From: Hyposmocoma kahamanoa
Lineage: Eukaryota > Arthropoda > Insecta > Lepidoptera > Cosmopterigidae
Length of the DNA stretch: 64,000 nt
Assembly: GCF_003589595.1 (NCBI RefSeq)
Contig: NW_020654422.1
Location: 16,210,368-16,274,367 of the forward strand
Reading direction: 5' to 3'
Position 1 is the first letter of the stretch. Every line of letters begins with the position of its first letter. Shown here in pieces: positions 19,201-28,775 of this stretch. The notes under the pieces are model-generated. The model was given only the letters and a program-made list of their open reading frames with translations, did no database searches and was not told the DNA's origin. Made by a program: the position numbers and the translations under genes.

Positions 19201-22015
19201 GAGCTTTCGCCAACTTATATTAATTTACTGTTTTTTTTAAATTCGTCCTCCTGTTTTTAGGTATTCGGTATTCGGCCGAACATTGGTTTCGAATATAACA
19301 AAAAAGAGGCTGGCTAAGCCGAATACCGAATAGTAACTGAGTATTGTTGCTACGTTATTATACACAGGGAAAAATGCTGTGTGCAATGATGTCCTTGTCG
19401 TTATATTATTGTGTGAAAGCCACCTGTGAGTATACTTTGGAATAATATTATAATAATATATAAATATCAGAATAATGTAATAATTTGGAATATCTAGTTC
19501 GATATTATAATTGTACGTCCAACCGTCTTCAATGCACAACAAAGATGATTTATTGAGTACGTATAATTTCAATTGTTCAAATTTCCGCTTATTTATGAAC
19601 GTCACAGCACTGAAGTTACGGCTCAAGATCGGTAACACACATACCGGACTTAGGTGTGGTTTATTAATACCGCTCTCAAGAGTCTACACAATCTCAAATG
19701 GCTTTGGTTGATTCCGCATAACAGCGAAAGTGTTGAATTAATCACTTTGGACAAAAACTTATAGTAAAATTGAGAATATACACTGACGTGATAACACGAT
19801 TCCTAAATTTTTCACGACAAAAAACACAAACTTACCTCGAACAAACTAGAACACGTATACTACCGATACGGCATAAATTTTTCAAATGGCTTTAATATCG
19901 TTTGTAAAAAAAAAATTCTGAAATGAAGCCAGTAAACAGTAAAAGTAACCCTGCCGCTCGACTCAAGCAAAATGAACCATATTAGTACGGGAAAAAATTT
20001 AATTAGAGCTGAGGTAGAATCGACTGTTAAAGTAAAATACGTCTTTCGAAATATTCCGAAATATAATATGTTGTTGTTAAAACAAACCAAAAACAGACAA
20101 CTCATTGTCATTTTAGGTTTCACCAACATAAAATAATAATGAGCTGCAAACATCTGTTCATAAGTAATGCTATAGAACTTGCATGATACTTACACACAAT
20201 AAACTGGTTCTATTCTCAGTCTTAAGTCCGCAGCATCCAAGTGCACTAAGGGGGACACCCAAGGCCCCTGCTATGACGAGCAGGTACGCTATGGCCGCGT
20301 AGGTGGGCGTCGGGAGGAGAGCCACATACCTATGTCGCGAGGCCACGGTCCACGCTCCCACGGCTAGCACGCCTATACCTGCAAACTGCACAAAGTGGCA
20401 CTTGTCAACGTCTCTGGCAACATGCGACATACAGGGTTATTTGTAAAATATTAATAACCTTGCAGGACTAACAATTATAATTACACGTATTTGTTTTTCG
20501 ACAAACGTAAAAAAATATAGTATACAGCTATTTGCTTAATATCTCTTGGCAATCTCTTTGAACTTAGTGCAGATTGAACGCACTGAATCGATTTGCAAGT
20601 ATGTAGAGTAGCTATCTACTAATCTTTATTTTGGTTATATGTTTTTGATTGTCTAATAATGTACATTGAAAATTAATTAACATATAACCAGAAAAAAGAT
20701 CAACTTCTACTGTCCCGATTTTTTCCGATACAATGAAATGATCCTTACAAGAAACTGAGTCGGTTAGCATAAAATTGTCAATATTATTAATTTTTATGGA
20801 CAACTCTCACTTGGCATATTTTTAAGGAGTAAATGTTAATGTAAAAACGGGAATAATTTTCCAGATCTATACATATAGTTTACATGAAAAATCAAAACAA
20901 CACGAAAGTAAGTAGTTCTAAAGTAGTAAATTGTACTTGATAAAATATCTAATCCAATAATTATGGAAATATGAATTCGGGTGCGCTTGGATTTTGGAAA
21001 TTCGAAGGTTGTCGAGAGGTGTTAAGAAAATAGTTGCATGTATTCAAGTAACTTGAGAGAAAAATTGTTTATAGCAGAATAAATAATAGTATATGATGAC
21101 CTCGGTGACCCAAAGGTTTGCATTGTAGGCGCTGATCGAAGTCCCGGCATCGATTCTCAGTCGAATTTAAAATTACTTCTCTAAATTGGTTCTGGTGTGT
21201 CAACTGTAATTATCCAGATTTACCAGACATAACTATGTGTCATCGGCACGTAACCCTACAAAAAAGGCGCATCGATTTGTAAATATCAGATAGTTAATAA
21301 TAATAATTTATTAACATGTATAGGATTCACTTCACTTAAATTCTTACCCAGATATAAAAAAATATAATAAACTATTATTTTGAAAGAGTTATAAATACAA
21401 TTTATGTTATACACTTTTAGTTACTTGTATTCACAAGCGTAGTTTGTAGTACACCTAATACTTTATTTTTGAAATATCCAGCTGTTTATTTTGCCCTAGA
21501 TAAGATATATTCAGAGGCGTGGGCAATATTCGTTACGTTATCTGTACACATTGCATAAGATTTCCTGCCGCGCGTAGTCCCAGCAATATATATAGACACG
21601 GATAGAAAACAAAGCGAGGCAGTGACCCGAATGTGACCTCTCAGTTTGTGCAGTTCACTGCGGAGGTGTCACATTATTTATTGGGAGTGGCATATCTATA
21701 TTCAACGCTTAAATTAGAGTCAATTACGAGCACCCTAAATAAACGCTAGGGTTATGGCTGCATTTGTCAGTCCGCTTCCACGCGTCGCACCATCTAAAGT
21801 TGTCTCATACAAAACTAAGTGATGCTATGTTGAAGTTTGATAATAGCTATGCAGAAATGGATAAAAAATCTCACCAAAAACACCACATTGAAGATATGTA
21901 GAACGCATTTCAAGAAATTGACGCTACAGCAGTCTGCATCTCTTGATTTCCTTGGTTTCACTTTCTTCTTTTTAGCCAGAAGAGCTCCACCATCCTTCTT
22001 TTTCCCTTCTGCCAT
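10129..22015 (-). CDS. Tetraspanin of the CD151 / Tsp74F type, complete five-exon gene, 266 aa
   Basis: Spliced coding exons, in order: 22015-21875, 20385-20194, 18474-18301, 12725-12576, 10272-10129 (141+192+174+150+144 nt, giving 266 codons plus stop). All four coding introns are phase 0 with GT/AG ends. The protein has a Lys-rich cytoplasmic N-terminus (1-28), likely palmitoylated Cys29/Cys30, TM1 about 33-58, a short loop with RHRYVALL, TM2 about 76-98 followed by Cys98/Cys99, TM3 about 112-133, and a large extracellular loop 134-231. That loop has CCG at 172-174, PDSCC at 196-200, Cys207 and Cys221: six cysteines in the CD151 arrangement, with an N-glycosylation site at Asn146. TM4 is about 233-258, then a short tail. 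Length and spacing match vertebrate CD151 (about 250 residues). Tetraspanins organise membrane microdomains, and CD151 partners integrins. Orthology to Drosophila Tsp74F is an inference. Confidence 0.92.
10545..10672. repeat. Fold-back (MITE-like) element in tetraspanin intron 4
   Basis: Left arm AGTACAAGGACAAGAGTACG then AAGCTTGACACT. The right arm is its diverged reverse complement (AGTGTCAGGCTTGATG then CTCTTGACTGTACAA). The centre at about 10608-10613 makes a near-complete hairpin of about 128 bp. Confidence 0.5.
10992..11387. mobile_element. MITE family TA-1, copy 1 (396 bp)
   Basis: Starts TCGCATTGTTAATACAATAG and ends CTATTGTAATAGCAGTGCGA. These are inverted repeats of about 36 bp that extend into TTTTGAGTTA. 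TA flanks the right end (the left flank is TG, probably decayed). The interior has no ORF. The terminal TA suggests mobilisation by a Tc1/mariner-type transposase. Homologues lie at 11392-11766 and 58897-59296. Confidence 0.75.
11392..11766. mobile_element. MITE family TA-1, copy 2 (375 bp), abutting copy 1
   Basis: Starts TTGCACTGTTAATACAATAG and ends ATTGTAATAGCAGTGCGA, then TA. It is joined head-to-tail to copy 1 through TATA (11388-11391), meaning two TA duplications back to back. Internal words such as GTTAAGTAGATATCTTT and GTTTCTTACAATATT are shared with the other copies. Confidence 0.75.
12051..12378. mobile_element. MITE family TA-2, long fold-back copy
   Basis: Left terminus GCTCAATTTATATTGCGGCG. 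Long inverted arms carry ACTAGATACGAGCCAA near 12153-12170 and TTGGCTCGTATCTAGT near 12313-12330, with TTCCGCGGAATTCT and AGAATTCCGCGGAA inside them. The distal right terminus is missing or decayed after TAGCATAATG. It lies in tetraspanin intron 4, 3' of exon 4's donor relative to transcription. Related copies are at 32598-32769 and 47549-47962. Confidence 0.65.
12576..12725 (-). CDS. Tetraspanin exon 4: CCG and PDSCC core of the large loop
   Basis: Acceptor CAATTGCAG|TTCAAA, donor TACACG|GTGAAT. It encodes 50 residues with CCG, DW, PDSCCKT and RCGARDHPSNI, the diagnostic CD151-group signature. Its acceptor lies only about 30 bp from the tail of a SINE on the same strand (12757-12957), so part of the T-rich tract before the exon may come from the SINE. 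Confidence 0.92.
12757..12957 (-). repeat. SINE-A, tRNA-derived, nearly full length
   Basis: Read on the minus strand: tRNA-like A box (CTCCGTGGTCGAAAGGTTAC), a B-box region around CGATTCCCGGGCCGGGAG, a body containing GTGAGTTTGGGTGTAGTTTG and GGCACCCGCGACACAGG, and a tail GTGTGTGCGTTATTTATTT. Four other copies occur in the window. This one lies in the tetraspanin intron, immediately before exon 4. Confidence 0.8.
14054..14497. mobile_element. hAT-like nonautonomous element with 8-bp target duplication
   Basis: Termini TAGAGATGGG and CCCACCTATA are imperfect inverted repeats. They are flanked by ACTGTAGG (14046-14053) and GCTGTAGG (14498-14505), an 8-bp duplication with one mismatch. The interior is rich in AAACG/CGTTT words and has no ORF. 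The 8-bp duplication and TAGAGATGGG ends fit the hAT superfamily (inference). It sits in tetraspanin intron 3. Confidence 0.65.
16772..16925 (-). repeat. SINE-C, tRNA-derived
   Basis: The minus strand has a tRNA-like head with TTGGTTCGAATCCATCC (B box) and a degenerate A box, followed by AAGTTATTTTTTTCTAAGTG and a tail with TTTAATAATTATAACGAAAT. The head resembles a tRNA, but the stem pairing is too poor for a functional gene. Confidence 0.6.
17354..17590. mobile_element. MITE family C8, copy 1 (237 bp) with exact 8-bp duplication
   Basis: Begins CATTG and ends TTTATTTGTAAGTCAATG. Flanked on both sides by TCCCAAGT (17346-17353 and 17591-17598). It shares over 60 contiguous, almost identical bases with the copy at 35970-36197 (GACATTTTTTTCGTGGTTTT, AGACCCGTCGTCCATTTATT). 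About 25 bp of the left inverted repeat are deleted here. The interior is noncoding. Confidence 0.85.
17638..17775 (+). repeat. SINE-B, tRNA-derived
   Basis: Head CCTCGGTGGTACACCGGTTT and B box GATTTGATTCCCGG, then AGATCAGTTTGAGAAATTAA, CTTTTCTAAATTGGTTCTCT and a TTATTATTATTA tail. It lies about 40 bp from the end of the MITE C8 copy. Confidence 0.65.
18301..18474 (-). CDS. Tetraspanin exon 3: TM3 and start of large extracellular loop
   Basis: Acceptor CCGCAG|TATACA, donor GCAGAG|GTGAGC. It encodes 58 residues from YTYFLLITFILELGAGG to ITNAVDRMQAE. The ending joins to FKCCG of the next exon exactly as AVDQLQQEFHCCG does in CD151. NNT at its residues 35-37 is a potential N-glycosylation site. 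No ORF beginning with ATG covers it, because it is a short internal exon. Confidence 0.9.
18828..19345. repeat. Dispersed element of about 0.5 kb (copy 1; copy 2 at 54095-54640)
   Basis: Shares a long diverged alignment with 54095-54640. Anchors include GATAAATAATTTTG, TTTATTTTGGTTT, GATTTAGTTAACGTTT versus GATTTTGTTAACGTTT, TTAGAAAAATA and TTTACTGTTTTTT. Both copies are bounded by TTCGGCCGAA/CCGAATACCGAATAGTAA-type words. No coding capacity. It lies in tetraspanin intron 2. Confidence 0.55.
20194..20385 (-). CDS. Tetraspanin exon 2: rest of TM1, small loop, TM2
   Basis: Acceptor TTTGTGCAG|TTTGCAGG, donor TTGTGT|GTAAGT. It encodes 64 residues starting FAGIGVLAVGAWTVA and ending LGCCGLKTENRTSLLC. 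A second AG eight bases downstream would shorten TM1, and homology favours the acceptor given. Confidence 0.92.
21097..21250 (+). repeat. SINE-B, tRNA-derived, diverged copy
   Basis: Head GACCTCGGTGACCCAAAGGT, B-box-like CATCGATTCTCAGTCG, then AATTACTTCTCTAAATTGGT, matching the 17.6-kb copy. It lies in tetraspanin intron 1. Confidence 0.5.
21875..22015 (-). CDS. Tetraspanin exon 1 (coding part): N-terminus and start of TM1
   Basis: ATG at 22013-22015. It encodes 47 residues: a basic Lys/Arg-rich tail, then CCSVNFLKCVLHIFNVVFL. Donor TTTTTG|GTGAGA, with the exon ending at 21875 in phase 0. The N-terminus is longer and more basic than in human CD151. Confidence 0.88.
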
Positions 22016-22164
22016 TGTAGCCGATTAATGAGCCAAGGCTGCTTCTTTAGTTTTTTTTCATCTTCGTCTATTCATGATGTCTTGGTTTCCTGGAAAAATA
22101 ATTAGGATTTTTAAGTATTACAATCATCTTATCTGTTACATGAATTATGTTGTGAATACTTACG
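22016..22164 (-). promoter_or_regulatory. Tetraspanin 5' UTR with a possible 74-bp intron and upstream ORFs
   Basis: Just 5' of the ATG, the minus strand shows an acceptor TATTTTTCCAG (AG at 22091-22090) and, 74 bp further up, a donor ACTTC|GTAAGT (GT at 22163-22162). This suggests a noncoding exon ending at 22164 and a leader exon 22089-22016. The leader holds a 5-codon upstream ORF (ATG 22075-22073, stop 22060-22058). If the intron is spliced, a second upstream ORF begins in the first exon. Both could lower translation of the main frame. The transcription start was not located. Confidence 0.5.
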
Positions 22165-22331
22165 AAGTCTGGGAGTTCATAAGCTCTGTGGATTACTCGA
22201 CGACGTTTTAATGTATAAACGAGGGCTTAGTACAGTGTTACAGAATTGAGAAGGTTTCACTACCCAAAAATTTAGATATAATCATAGCTATCAGGACACA
22301 GCAAAAAAACATATTAAACGAATTACAAGTA

Positions 22332-22342
22332 TTTATTTTATT
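22332..22342 (-). terminator. Two overlapping AATAAA poly(A) signals for the SNX9-type gene
   Basis: The minus strand reads AATAAAATAAA about 470 nt past the stop codon, giving a modest 3' UTR. Cleavage would fall near 22310-22320, only about 150 bp before the first tetraspanin leader exon. Confidence 0.55.
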
Positions 22343-22807
22343 AGCAGAACCTTAATAATAATCTTACAAAAATGGAATATAGTACAACACTTACTCTAAA
22401 ATTAGACAACACAATGTCCGAAAATAATCGCCCCATAATTAGTATGATTTTAAAATAAAATGTATAAAGTGGTAAAAAAATAGTAATTCATAATGACAAG
22501 TAGATAAAACTATTTACAGAAAGTCAGTACTTTACGGTGTAATCAGCTGTGTACCAAAAAATTATTATTTTACATTCAGTCCATAATTTCATCACATTTA
22601 TAAATTCTTTAATAATATTACACAATACATCCTATCAAATACAAATCCTTTGGATTATATGTATACTTAAGACACAAAATACCATTGAAATATCAGGTAT
22701 AGAGATAAATACAAGCAAGAATGGTCCAAGAGGTTTGAATACATATTTAGTAAATCACATGAAGTTAGCACTACTGTAAATTCCCTCATTCAGTGAAGAA
22801 ATCCCAA

Positions 22808-24487
22808 TTAGTCATCATAGTGAGTTAGGGCACCCTCCAATTTATTAACAATATTCTTATAGAAAGTTATTTGTTGTTTTAAGAATCTTTGCATTGCGGC
22901 TTTCAAATCAGTAGTTCTTTCTGCCTTGAAATGATTAATTTCAGCAAGTAAAGCATAGGATATCACATCTGTCCTCCTCAATACTTCATTCAGTTGAGCT
23001 ACTTCCATCTTGTGCTCAGCTGTAAGCCTTTCACATTCCCTTTTCTTTTGTACTGCTCCTTTATGGTTTGCTAAAACGTCTGGAAAAACTCCAACAATAC
23101 CTTTGTACAAGTGGAACTTATCACCTAATGGGTCCCAATCGTATTTTGGTTGTTCTTCATATAACTTGCCAATTTCAATGTATGCACCTCCTGTTAACTT
23201 GATAGCTGAAGTTAGTTTGGATCTGGACACTATTGACCCTTCGTCAAAGCTTAGTGAATTACCCAAGTGGTAGAAAGCTTCTCCAATTTTCTGACAGTCA
23301 CTCTTGTACGGGCCTTGGAATCTTTTGCCTTGTGCAAGACACATGTTGGATACATTTTTCACAGCCGTGTCCATGCTCGCAATGAATGTGTGACATTGCT
23401 CAGATATTGTGTCTACTTGAGACTGTAATAAAGCTTTTTCAGGTACAACTAATGATATACAATAATTTAAACCTAACAAATTGTCTCTTTCTGCTTGTCT
23501 TTTGCCTGCTTTCCACCTCTTATCATCTGTACAAGTTAAAAAGTGCTGCCAAACTTCACATTTAGATAATACTGGATGTTTGCACATCCAATCCACAAAT
23601 TCTTGCAGTTGTACTCTCCTACGTTCAATAAGTTGTTCATCATAGCGACCAGAAATTGTTTTGTCAGGCAAGGGTGGGACTGGAATGAGTGTAAACTTCT
23701 CCTGCAATCTTTCATGAAGCCAATCAAAGTGTTTGTATCTCCTGGATACTTGGATGTTATTAAATGAAGGTGTTAGTTGATAAGCAATAAAACTCTTAAT
23801 GCCTTTGAATTTAGATTCCTTCTTTGGAGAAGCCACAGTGACTGTGTATGGTTGAGTTATAGGTGACCATACATATCCATCTTCATCTTGGATTATGTAT
23901 ACTTTTTCTGAATCCCTAACTTCTACATTTAGAGTCCCCAGTAAATAACTCTCTCCGCTTACTTTTGTGGATGGGGCAAATTTGCTTTTCCTCACTGTTC
24001 CCATTGAGGATCCAAGAGTAGAAGCAGAATCATCAAACTGTTGATTGTAGTCACTAATGGGCATACCAGGTAATGGGGCAAGAGGGGCTTGATTGTTTTG
24101 TGCCTTGTTTTGTTGACCACCAGGTCCTATTTCAGAGTATGTATCATCATCCCAATCGTCATCCCAACCATCATCATTATGTGATGCTCGTTGGTAATTG
24201 CTGTCACCAGCACTAAATTGTTGGTCACCCCAATCATCAGCAGCTTGATCATACCTATGTGGTGCTATTGAACCTTTGGTGGGAACCCGTGCCGATTCCT
24301 CAGGACTAAGTTGTTTCACATAAGCAGCTGGGAAGAGACCAGTTTCTCCTTTAGCATTTTTGCCTTCCCACCAACCTTCACCAATGTCAGTGTTAAGCAA
24401 AGTGAGAATTTCCCCAGTTGTAATAGACATTTCTGTGGTGCCAGGCTCACCCGTGAAGTCATACAATGCTTGCACTTGGGCCGTCAT
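22808..24487 (-). CDS. SH3PX1: SNX9/SNX18/SNX33-type sorting nexin (SH3PX1 / Lst-4), 559 aa
   Basis: Uninterrupted ORF from ATG 24485-24487 to TAA 22808-22810. Domains in order: SH3 (1-60) with ALYDF at 7-11, WW at 39-40 and PAAYV at 53-57; an acidic low-complexity linker with [11 protein letters not shown] (105-115), like the AP-2/clathrin-binding region of SNX9; a PX domain (about 210-323) with [13 protein letters not shown] at 249-261, PPLP at 271-274 and the basic [10 protein letters not shown] helix; and a BAR domain (about 330-555). Order and length match the SNX9 subfamily, which senses and bends membranes and links dynamin and WASP to endocytosis and cytokinesis. The coding region has no introns, but a 5' UTR intron is likely, so this is not an obvious processed copy: it lacks a 3' A-tract and the frame is intact. 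It is head-to-tail with the tetraspanin gene. Confidence 0.95.
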   Translation of the reverse strand: MTAQVQALYDFTGEPGTTEMSITTGEILTLLNTDIGEGWWEGKNAKGETGLFPAAYVKQLSPEESARVPTKGSIAPHRYDQAADDWGDQQFSAGDSNYQRASHNDDGWDDDWDDDTYSEIGPGGQQNKAQNNQAPLAPLPGMPISDYNQQFDDSASTLGSSMGTVRKSKFAPSTKVSGESYLLGTLNVEVRDSEKVYIIQDEDGYVWSPITQPYTVTVASPKKESKFKGIKSFIAYQLTPSFNNIQVSRRYKHFDWLHERLQEKFTLIPVPPLPDKTISGRYDEQLIERRRVQLQEFVDWMCKHPVLSKCEVWQHFLTCTDDKRWKAGKRQAERDNLLGLNYCISLVVPEKALLQSQVDTISEQCHTFIASMDTAVKNVSNMCLAQGKRFQGPYKSDCQKIGEAFYHLGNSLSFDEGSIVSRSKLTSAIKLTGGAYIEIGKLYEEQPKYDWDPLGDKFHLYKGIVGVFPDVLANHKGAVQKKRECERLTAEHKMEVAQLNEVLRRTDVISYALLAEINHFKAERTTDLKAAMQRFLKQQITFYKNIVNKLEGALTHYDD

Positions 24488-24503
24488 CTTGGGACCCTTT
24501 TAC
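24488..24503 (-). promoter_or_regulatory. 5' UTR of SNX9-type gene next to a splice acceptor
   Basis: The minus strand shows CTGTTTTATAATTGTTGTAG|G, with the exon starting at 24503, 16 nt before the ATG. The most likely partner donor is GATTTTAT|GTAAGT, with its exon ending at 25183, which implies a 679-bp intron in the leader. Confidence 0.6.
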
Positions 24504-25182
24504 CTACAACAATTATAAAACAGATTAATAAAATGCATGTTCTCAGTGATAGATACAGTGAGTGAGATACATACATTATCTTATCAGTCTTATCTCAAAT
24601 AGGGAGCTCCAAAGCATATAACTGTGATAAAGTTATTCACGCGAATATGGTTACTTATAATACTATTAGAGGATCGCACGAATTAGGGCGTTACTCTGGT
24701 GTCGCAAGGAGTTGACACATTTCCCTAATAGCCTCAATTAACCATAGTCAGTAATTGTCAAAATGTTCAGGTGCGCTCATTGTTTTATGGCTTCCTAAAC
24801 ATTAGAAAGTGGACTAATGTTATGCTGCATAGTTGATTGTTGTGCCAAAACACAACGAATGTAAGAAACTGGTAATATCTAATTTTGAATACGAGAAACT
24901 GAGGTATAGGTTATCGATTTGTTTAGTAGAACTAAAATTTTAAAGCTAAAGTATGAGTAATTACTGACGAAATTAGCGTACAGCACACAAAAGCTGTTAA
25001 TACTTTAGGAACAACGCAAGAAATACTTGTAAATTCCTTGTTTTGTGATGGAAATCAATGACGTCAGGTCGAAGAGTATCACTGTTATGTGACAACTACA
25101 AGTAGGAGGAGTCATTTTAACCGGAATATTAACAGATTGCCACGTAACAAATTATTTTAATAATGTAAATGTTGTTACTTAC

Positions 25183-25410
25183 ATAAAATCCAAGTAAAAT
25201 AATTATTTTCCAGACGGATACACTTGATTATTCAGTCATTGAATGACAGAAGTTCAAAAAACTTGTTTCCACCGCAGTCTGTTTTCATACGCCGCAAAAA
25301 TACAAAATTAAAATGCGGTGATTGGCTGCAAAATTCCCATACCGAGATATTGTTACCAGTGGTTGACGGTACATTCAATACGTTTGTTTATTCTGATTGG
25401 TTAAAAAGTA
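25183..25410 (-). promoter_or_regulatory. Likely first noncoding exon and CCAAT promoter of the SNX9-type gene
   Basis: Upstream of the donor at 25183/25182, the minus strand carries two CCAAT boxes in good NF-Y context: AACCAATCAG (ATTGG at 25396-25400) and AGCCAATCAC (ATTGG at 25321-25325). An initiator-like TCATTC lies near 25243. No TATA box is seen. This would be a TATA-less housekeeping-type promoter; it is inferred from motifs and position. Confidence 0.4.
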
Positions 25411-26483
25411 GAGACTCACAGTGAACTACTCAACTTCGTAGTACCAGCTAATGTCGCTAGATGACGCATTCATACTATAATGGCGTGCCAAGGCGCGCTT
25501 TTCGAAATAAAATTACATATCCAAATGTTATATTGCTCACGTGGTTTTTTTATTACTGTACAGCATTTTCCGAAAATATTTTGTGAACGTTGCACCAATC
25601 TGTATTTTTAAAATGTTGATATTTAAAGAAGTAGTTACATCAAATGTACTGTAATGTAATGTAGGTAGGTCAAAAGAATTATTCTACATATTTACTGTAA
25701 TCTGTACATATTATATGTATACAAATAGTAAGATAAGATAGTAAGCAATTTCAGTAAGGTACATAAAATTCGTGTGCTTAAAACTGTCAGGTGTAGTGTT
25801 AGTTGCTATTATTTTATCTAGGTCGCAATTTTCAAGCATTGAAAAATATAATGTAATTTATTGTTGTCTAACGTAATGTAACGTAAGTGTGTAAAAGAGA
25901 AAAGCTTAGACACTACAATATAAACGCAGCCAAGTAGATTGTTTGGGATTATTAAGTAGTATAAATCGACTAATCTTGTGTCGATAGCGACAATGCCAAA
26001 ATCCAATAATGGTAATAACGCGAACCAGAACTGGACCCCATTAGGGCAATTTGCAGAGTAATGAATGTATCTGGATCTGCTTATGTATCTCATAAACGAA
26101 TGTTCTCCTTCGGTTACGCCATTTGGACCGCAAAGACACGATTAATTTTTTATTATTTTCTATGGTAAGTATGGTAGAACTTCCAACCTCTAAGGGTAAA
26201 ACTAGAAGATTATTCGATTTGTAGTAGTTAGGTATGTAGGTTTATTGATGTCCTAGAGAATGGAAAAAAAATGTAAATCAACAATAGACTAAATAGATAC
26301 TTTTACGTAATAAAATATATAATTCAGTGCCCGCATTTGGTGTTCTTAATAGATAAAAAGATAAATTGTTACAAAAGTATTCGTTAATCAGATTGTAATT
26401 GGTAGGTTTATAATATAACTGGGTAGATAAGACTACGTAAGTCGGTCATTCGTTAGTGTTTACTACTACTGTTTTATATTCCA
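25411..26483. other. Intergenic, no gene seen
   Basis: AT-rich sequence. The 91-codon minus-strand ORF near 25.8-26.1 kb has no recognisable features and poor composition. Confidence 0.4.
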
Positions 26484-27032
26484 ATATCATCATCATCAAC
26501 AACCCATTTGTACGTCCCACTGCTGGGCACGGGTCCTCATCTCAGGCATGGGTTTAGGCCATACTGCCCTCTACTAACTAATACGCGGCTATGTGACAAC
26601 TGGGCAAATATCCGTTTTAAATAGCAAAAGATAGACGAAATTATCTTTTATAAACAGTTAAAATGAGTTAACGTGTTCGACTTAACAGAACTTACCGTAA
26701 CGATGCACATTTGTGCTATCATTAAACAATATTCTAAAACTGGGTTTAGTATGGTTTTCTATGATATCTGAAAGAAACATTTTGTCACTTAGCCGCCGTC
26801 CGCTGCGCTGGCTCAATGCAGGTTAGGAACTTCACGTTTTCTGGAGGCTGTGAACCTTATTTGATGTACAAGTGTCATCACGATGTTTTCCTTCACCGAA
26901 AAGCTCATGGTAAATTTCAGATTGAATTTCGCACATAAATTCCGAAAACTTCAGAGGTGCGAGCCCGGATACGAACTCAAGGCCTCTGTTTGAGTGGCGG
27001 TAGGTTAAACTATTAGGCTATCACGGCTTACT
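26484..27032 (-). repeat. SINE-D with ATG-rich tail, interrupted copy
   Basis: The minus strand starts with a tRNA-like head (AAGCCGTGATAGCCTAATAG, then GTTCGTATCCGGGCTCGCAC). It continues through TCGGTGAAGGAAAACATCGTG and ends GCCCAGCAGTGGGACGTAC plus a (GAT)n-like tail (CATCATCATCAAC on plus). This is a well-known kind of lepidopteran repeat. About 200 bp at 26600-26800 do not belong to it and look like an insertion. Confidence 0.65.
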
Positions 27033-27956
27033 GCACGCATACCTACTTAAGGCGAGTCACTGGAGGAGAAGCGTGAAAAACTGTTTTACTAGATCAAATG
27101 GTTTAGGTCTTATTACTATTTAATAACATTTTTTTACTTACTATTAAATAACAATCTTTCAAAAAATATACGATATACGTCAGGATGTTGTTTAAAGAAT
27201 ATACTAATTTGTTACACGATAGAATGTACTTTATGCGATCATATAAAATTCTGAAAACGGGCTAAAATGAAGATCTAAAACGAATTATTTAAGAATAAAA
27301 TATCTAACTTTGTATATAGGTAATTTATACATCAGACAATTATCTTTAAGTACTATTACAGAGATCCTGCTAAATTTTGGTTTTGATCTGAAGTCCTTAA
27401 ATATTAAATTTTCACATTTATCTCAAAATTTACAAATTGTCTAGTGGTTTAACCATGGTTGCCCCGCCAGTCGCCATCAAGCGCTTGTCGACGGATCTAT
27501 ATGAAAATTTTTCCGCCTGTTCTTATTTTATTCATTTTAATTTTCAGGGCGCGGATTGCGGGACGCGAAGGGTGACACCCTGGATTGGTTTTTAGTGACT
27601 GAAAAATAAACAACAAATTTGACAAAAGCAACCTCAACAACATGGCCGCTATGAGCTGTCAAAATCTATCAGTTCTTGATAGAAAACCCTTTAGGTATAA
27701 ATAAGTCATTGATACATCCATCACATAGAAACAAAATTGAGCGGCTCGATTCATTTGTTAGGTATTTCCTACACGCATGGCGTGTAGATGAATCATTAGG
27801 GGGCTATACACACACGTGTTCGTTAATACAACTTCAGACAATGGGGAAAATGAATATCCTATTGTCGTCGACACATGTGACGTCATGTCAGCGTATTAGA
27901 TAGTGTGTGTAATTTTGCTCTCATTCTATATTTTATACAAACTATATAATTACAAT

Positions 27957-28150
27957 GCAACACGCTCATAGCCCCAGGAAAACCCTCTGTCGCGGGTGCC
28001 ATGGACACACACATAGACAACCACAAATTACACCCAAACTCACGAGAGAAATAAATGTAGGCCATACAAATATTTCACCCAGCCTAGGAATCGAAGCCAG
28101 GACCTCCATGTGGCAATCCAGCATGGTAACCGCTCGGCTACGGAGGCAGT
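27957..28150 (-). repeat. SINE-A copy
   Basis: Minus strand: CTCCGTAGCCGAGCGGTTAC (A box), a degenerate B box, then GTGAGTTTGGGTGTAATTTG and GGCACCCGCGACAGAGG. Full-length apart from its extreme tail. Confidence 0.75.
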
Positions 28151-28444
28151 TAATTACAGTACATAATATTTGTACTCGTATATAGTAAACTGCTTTTGTG
28201 AGTCAGGAAGAAACAAAGCAGCTCTTTACATACGTTATGTAGGTATGTATGTACGCCTCAGTTCGGTCATGTTAGTACATTAGGAACGAACTTTAACATA
28301 GATTGCAACGTGCTTAAAATTTAAACCAAGTTCAGAATGAGAAACTGTCTGTAACTCTCGAGAGTGTAAAACTTGTGTTCAAAGTAGAGAAAGAGCAGCT
28401 AATAGTGCTTTTAACTACAGTTCCTCTGTTTAGGTTTGATTAGG

Positions 28445-28602
28445 AGTTTGTGGTTGTGAAGCCGCAGACGAAGTAGAGCGTATTTATGTAAGTTTATAAC
28501 TTCGCAAGGGTGTCCTATCACAGTATTTAGCGAAGCGTTTCATTATGCATTGATTTATAATAATAATTTAACCGCTGACCTTTACCTTGGTAGTTATGTA
28601 TA
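28445..28602 (+). repeat. Left member of a direct-repeat pair flanking the LINE
   Basis: Begins AGTTTGTGGTTGTGAAGCCG and continues with GCGTATTTAT, TATTTAGCGAAGC and TTTCATT...GATTTA. The same order and spacing recur at 31145-31312 with about 80% identity by eye. Confidence 0.7.
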
Positions 28603-28775
28603 AAGGGTGTAATCGTTAAGTTGCCCAGCCTCATTATATTAGATTATTCCACAAATATAAGAGATATCAAAAAGCTTTAAATTGATATATAGAGTACGTT
28701 ACCTAATGAGTAAATAAACGTCAATTCAACTTTTTAAAAATAAAATTGTAAATATAAAATAATAAATAATAGAAA

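Noticed and set aside
19237..19638. 133-codon minus-strand ORF
   Set aside because: Mostly Tyr/Ile-rich reading of AT-rich DNA, with its C-terminus in a dispersed repeat (18828-19345).
23010..23767. ORFs antisense or out of frame within the SNX9-type gene
   Set aside because: They lie wholly inside a well-supported domain-encoding frame and have no features of their own.
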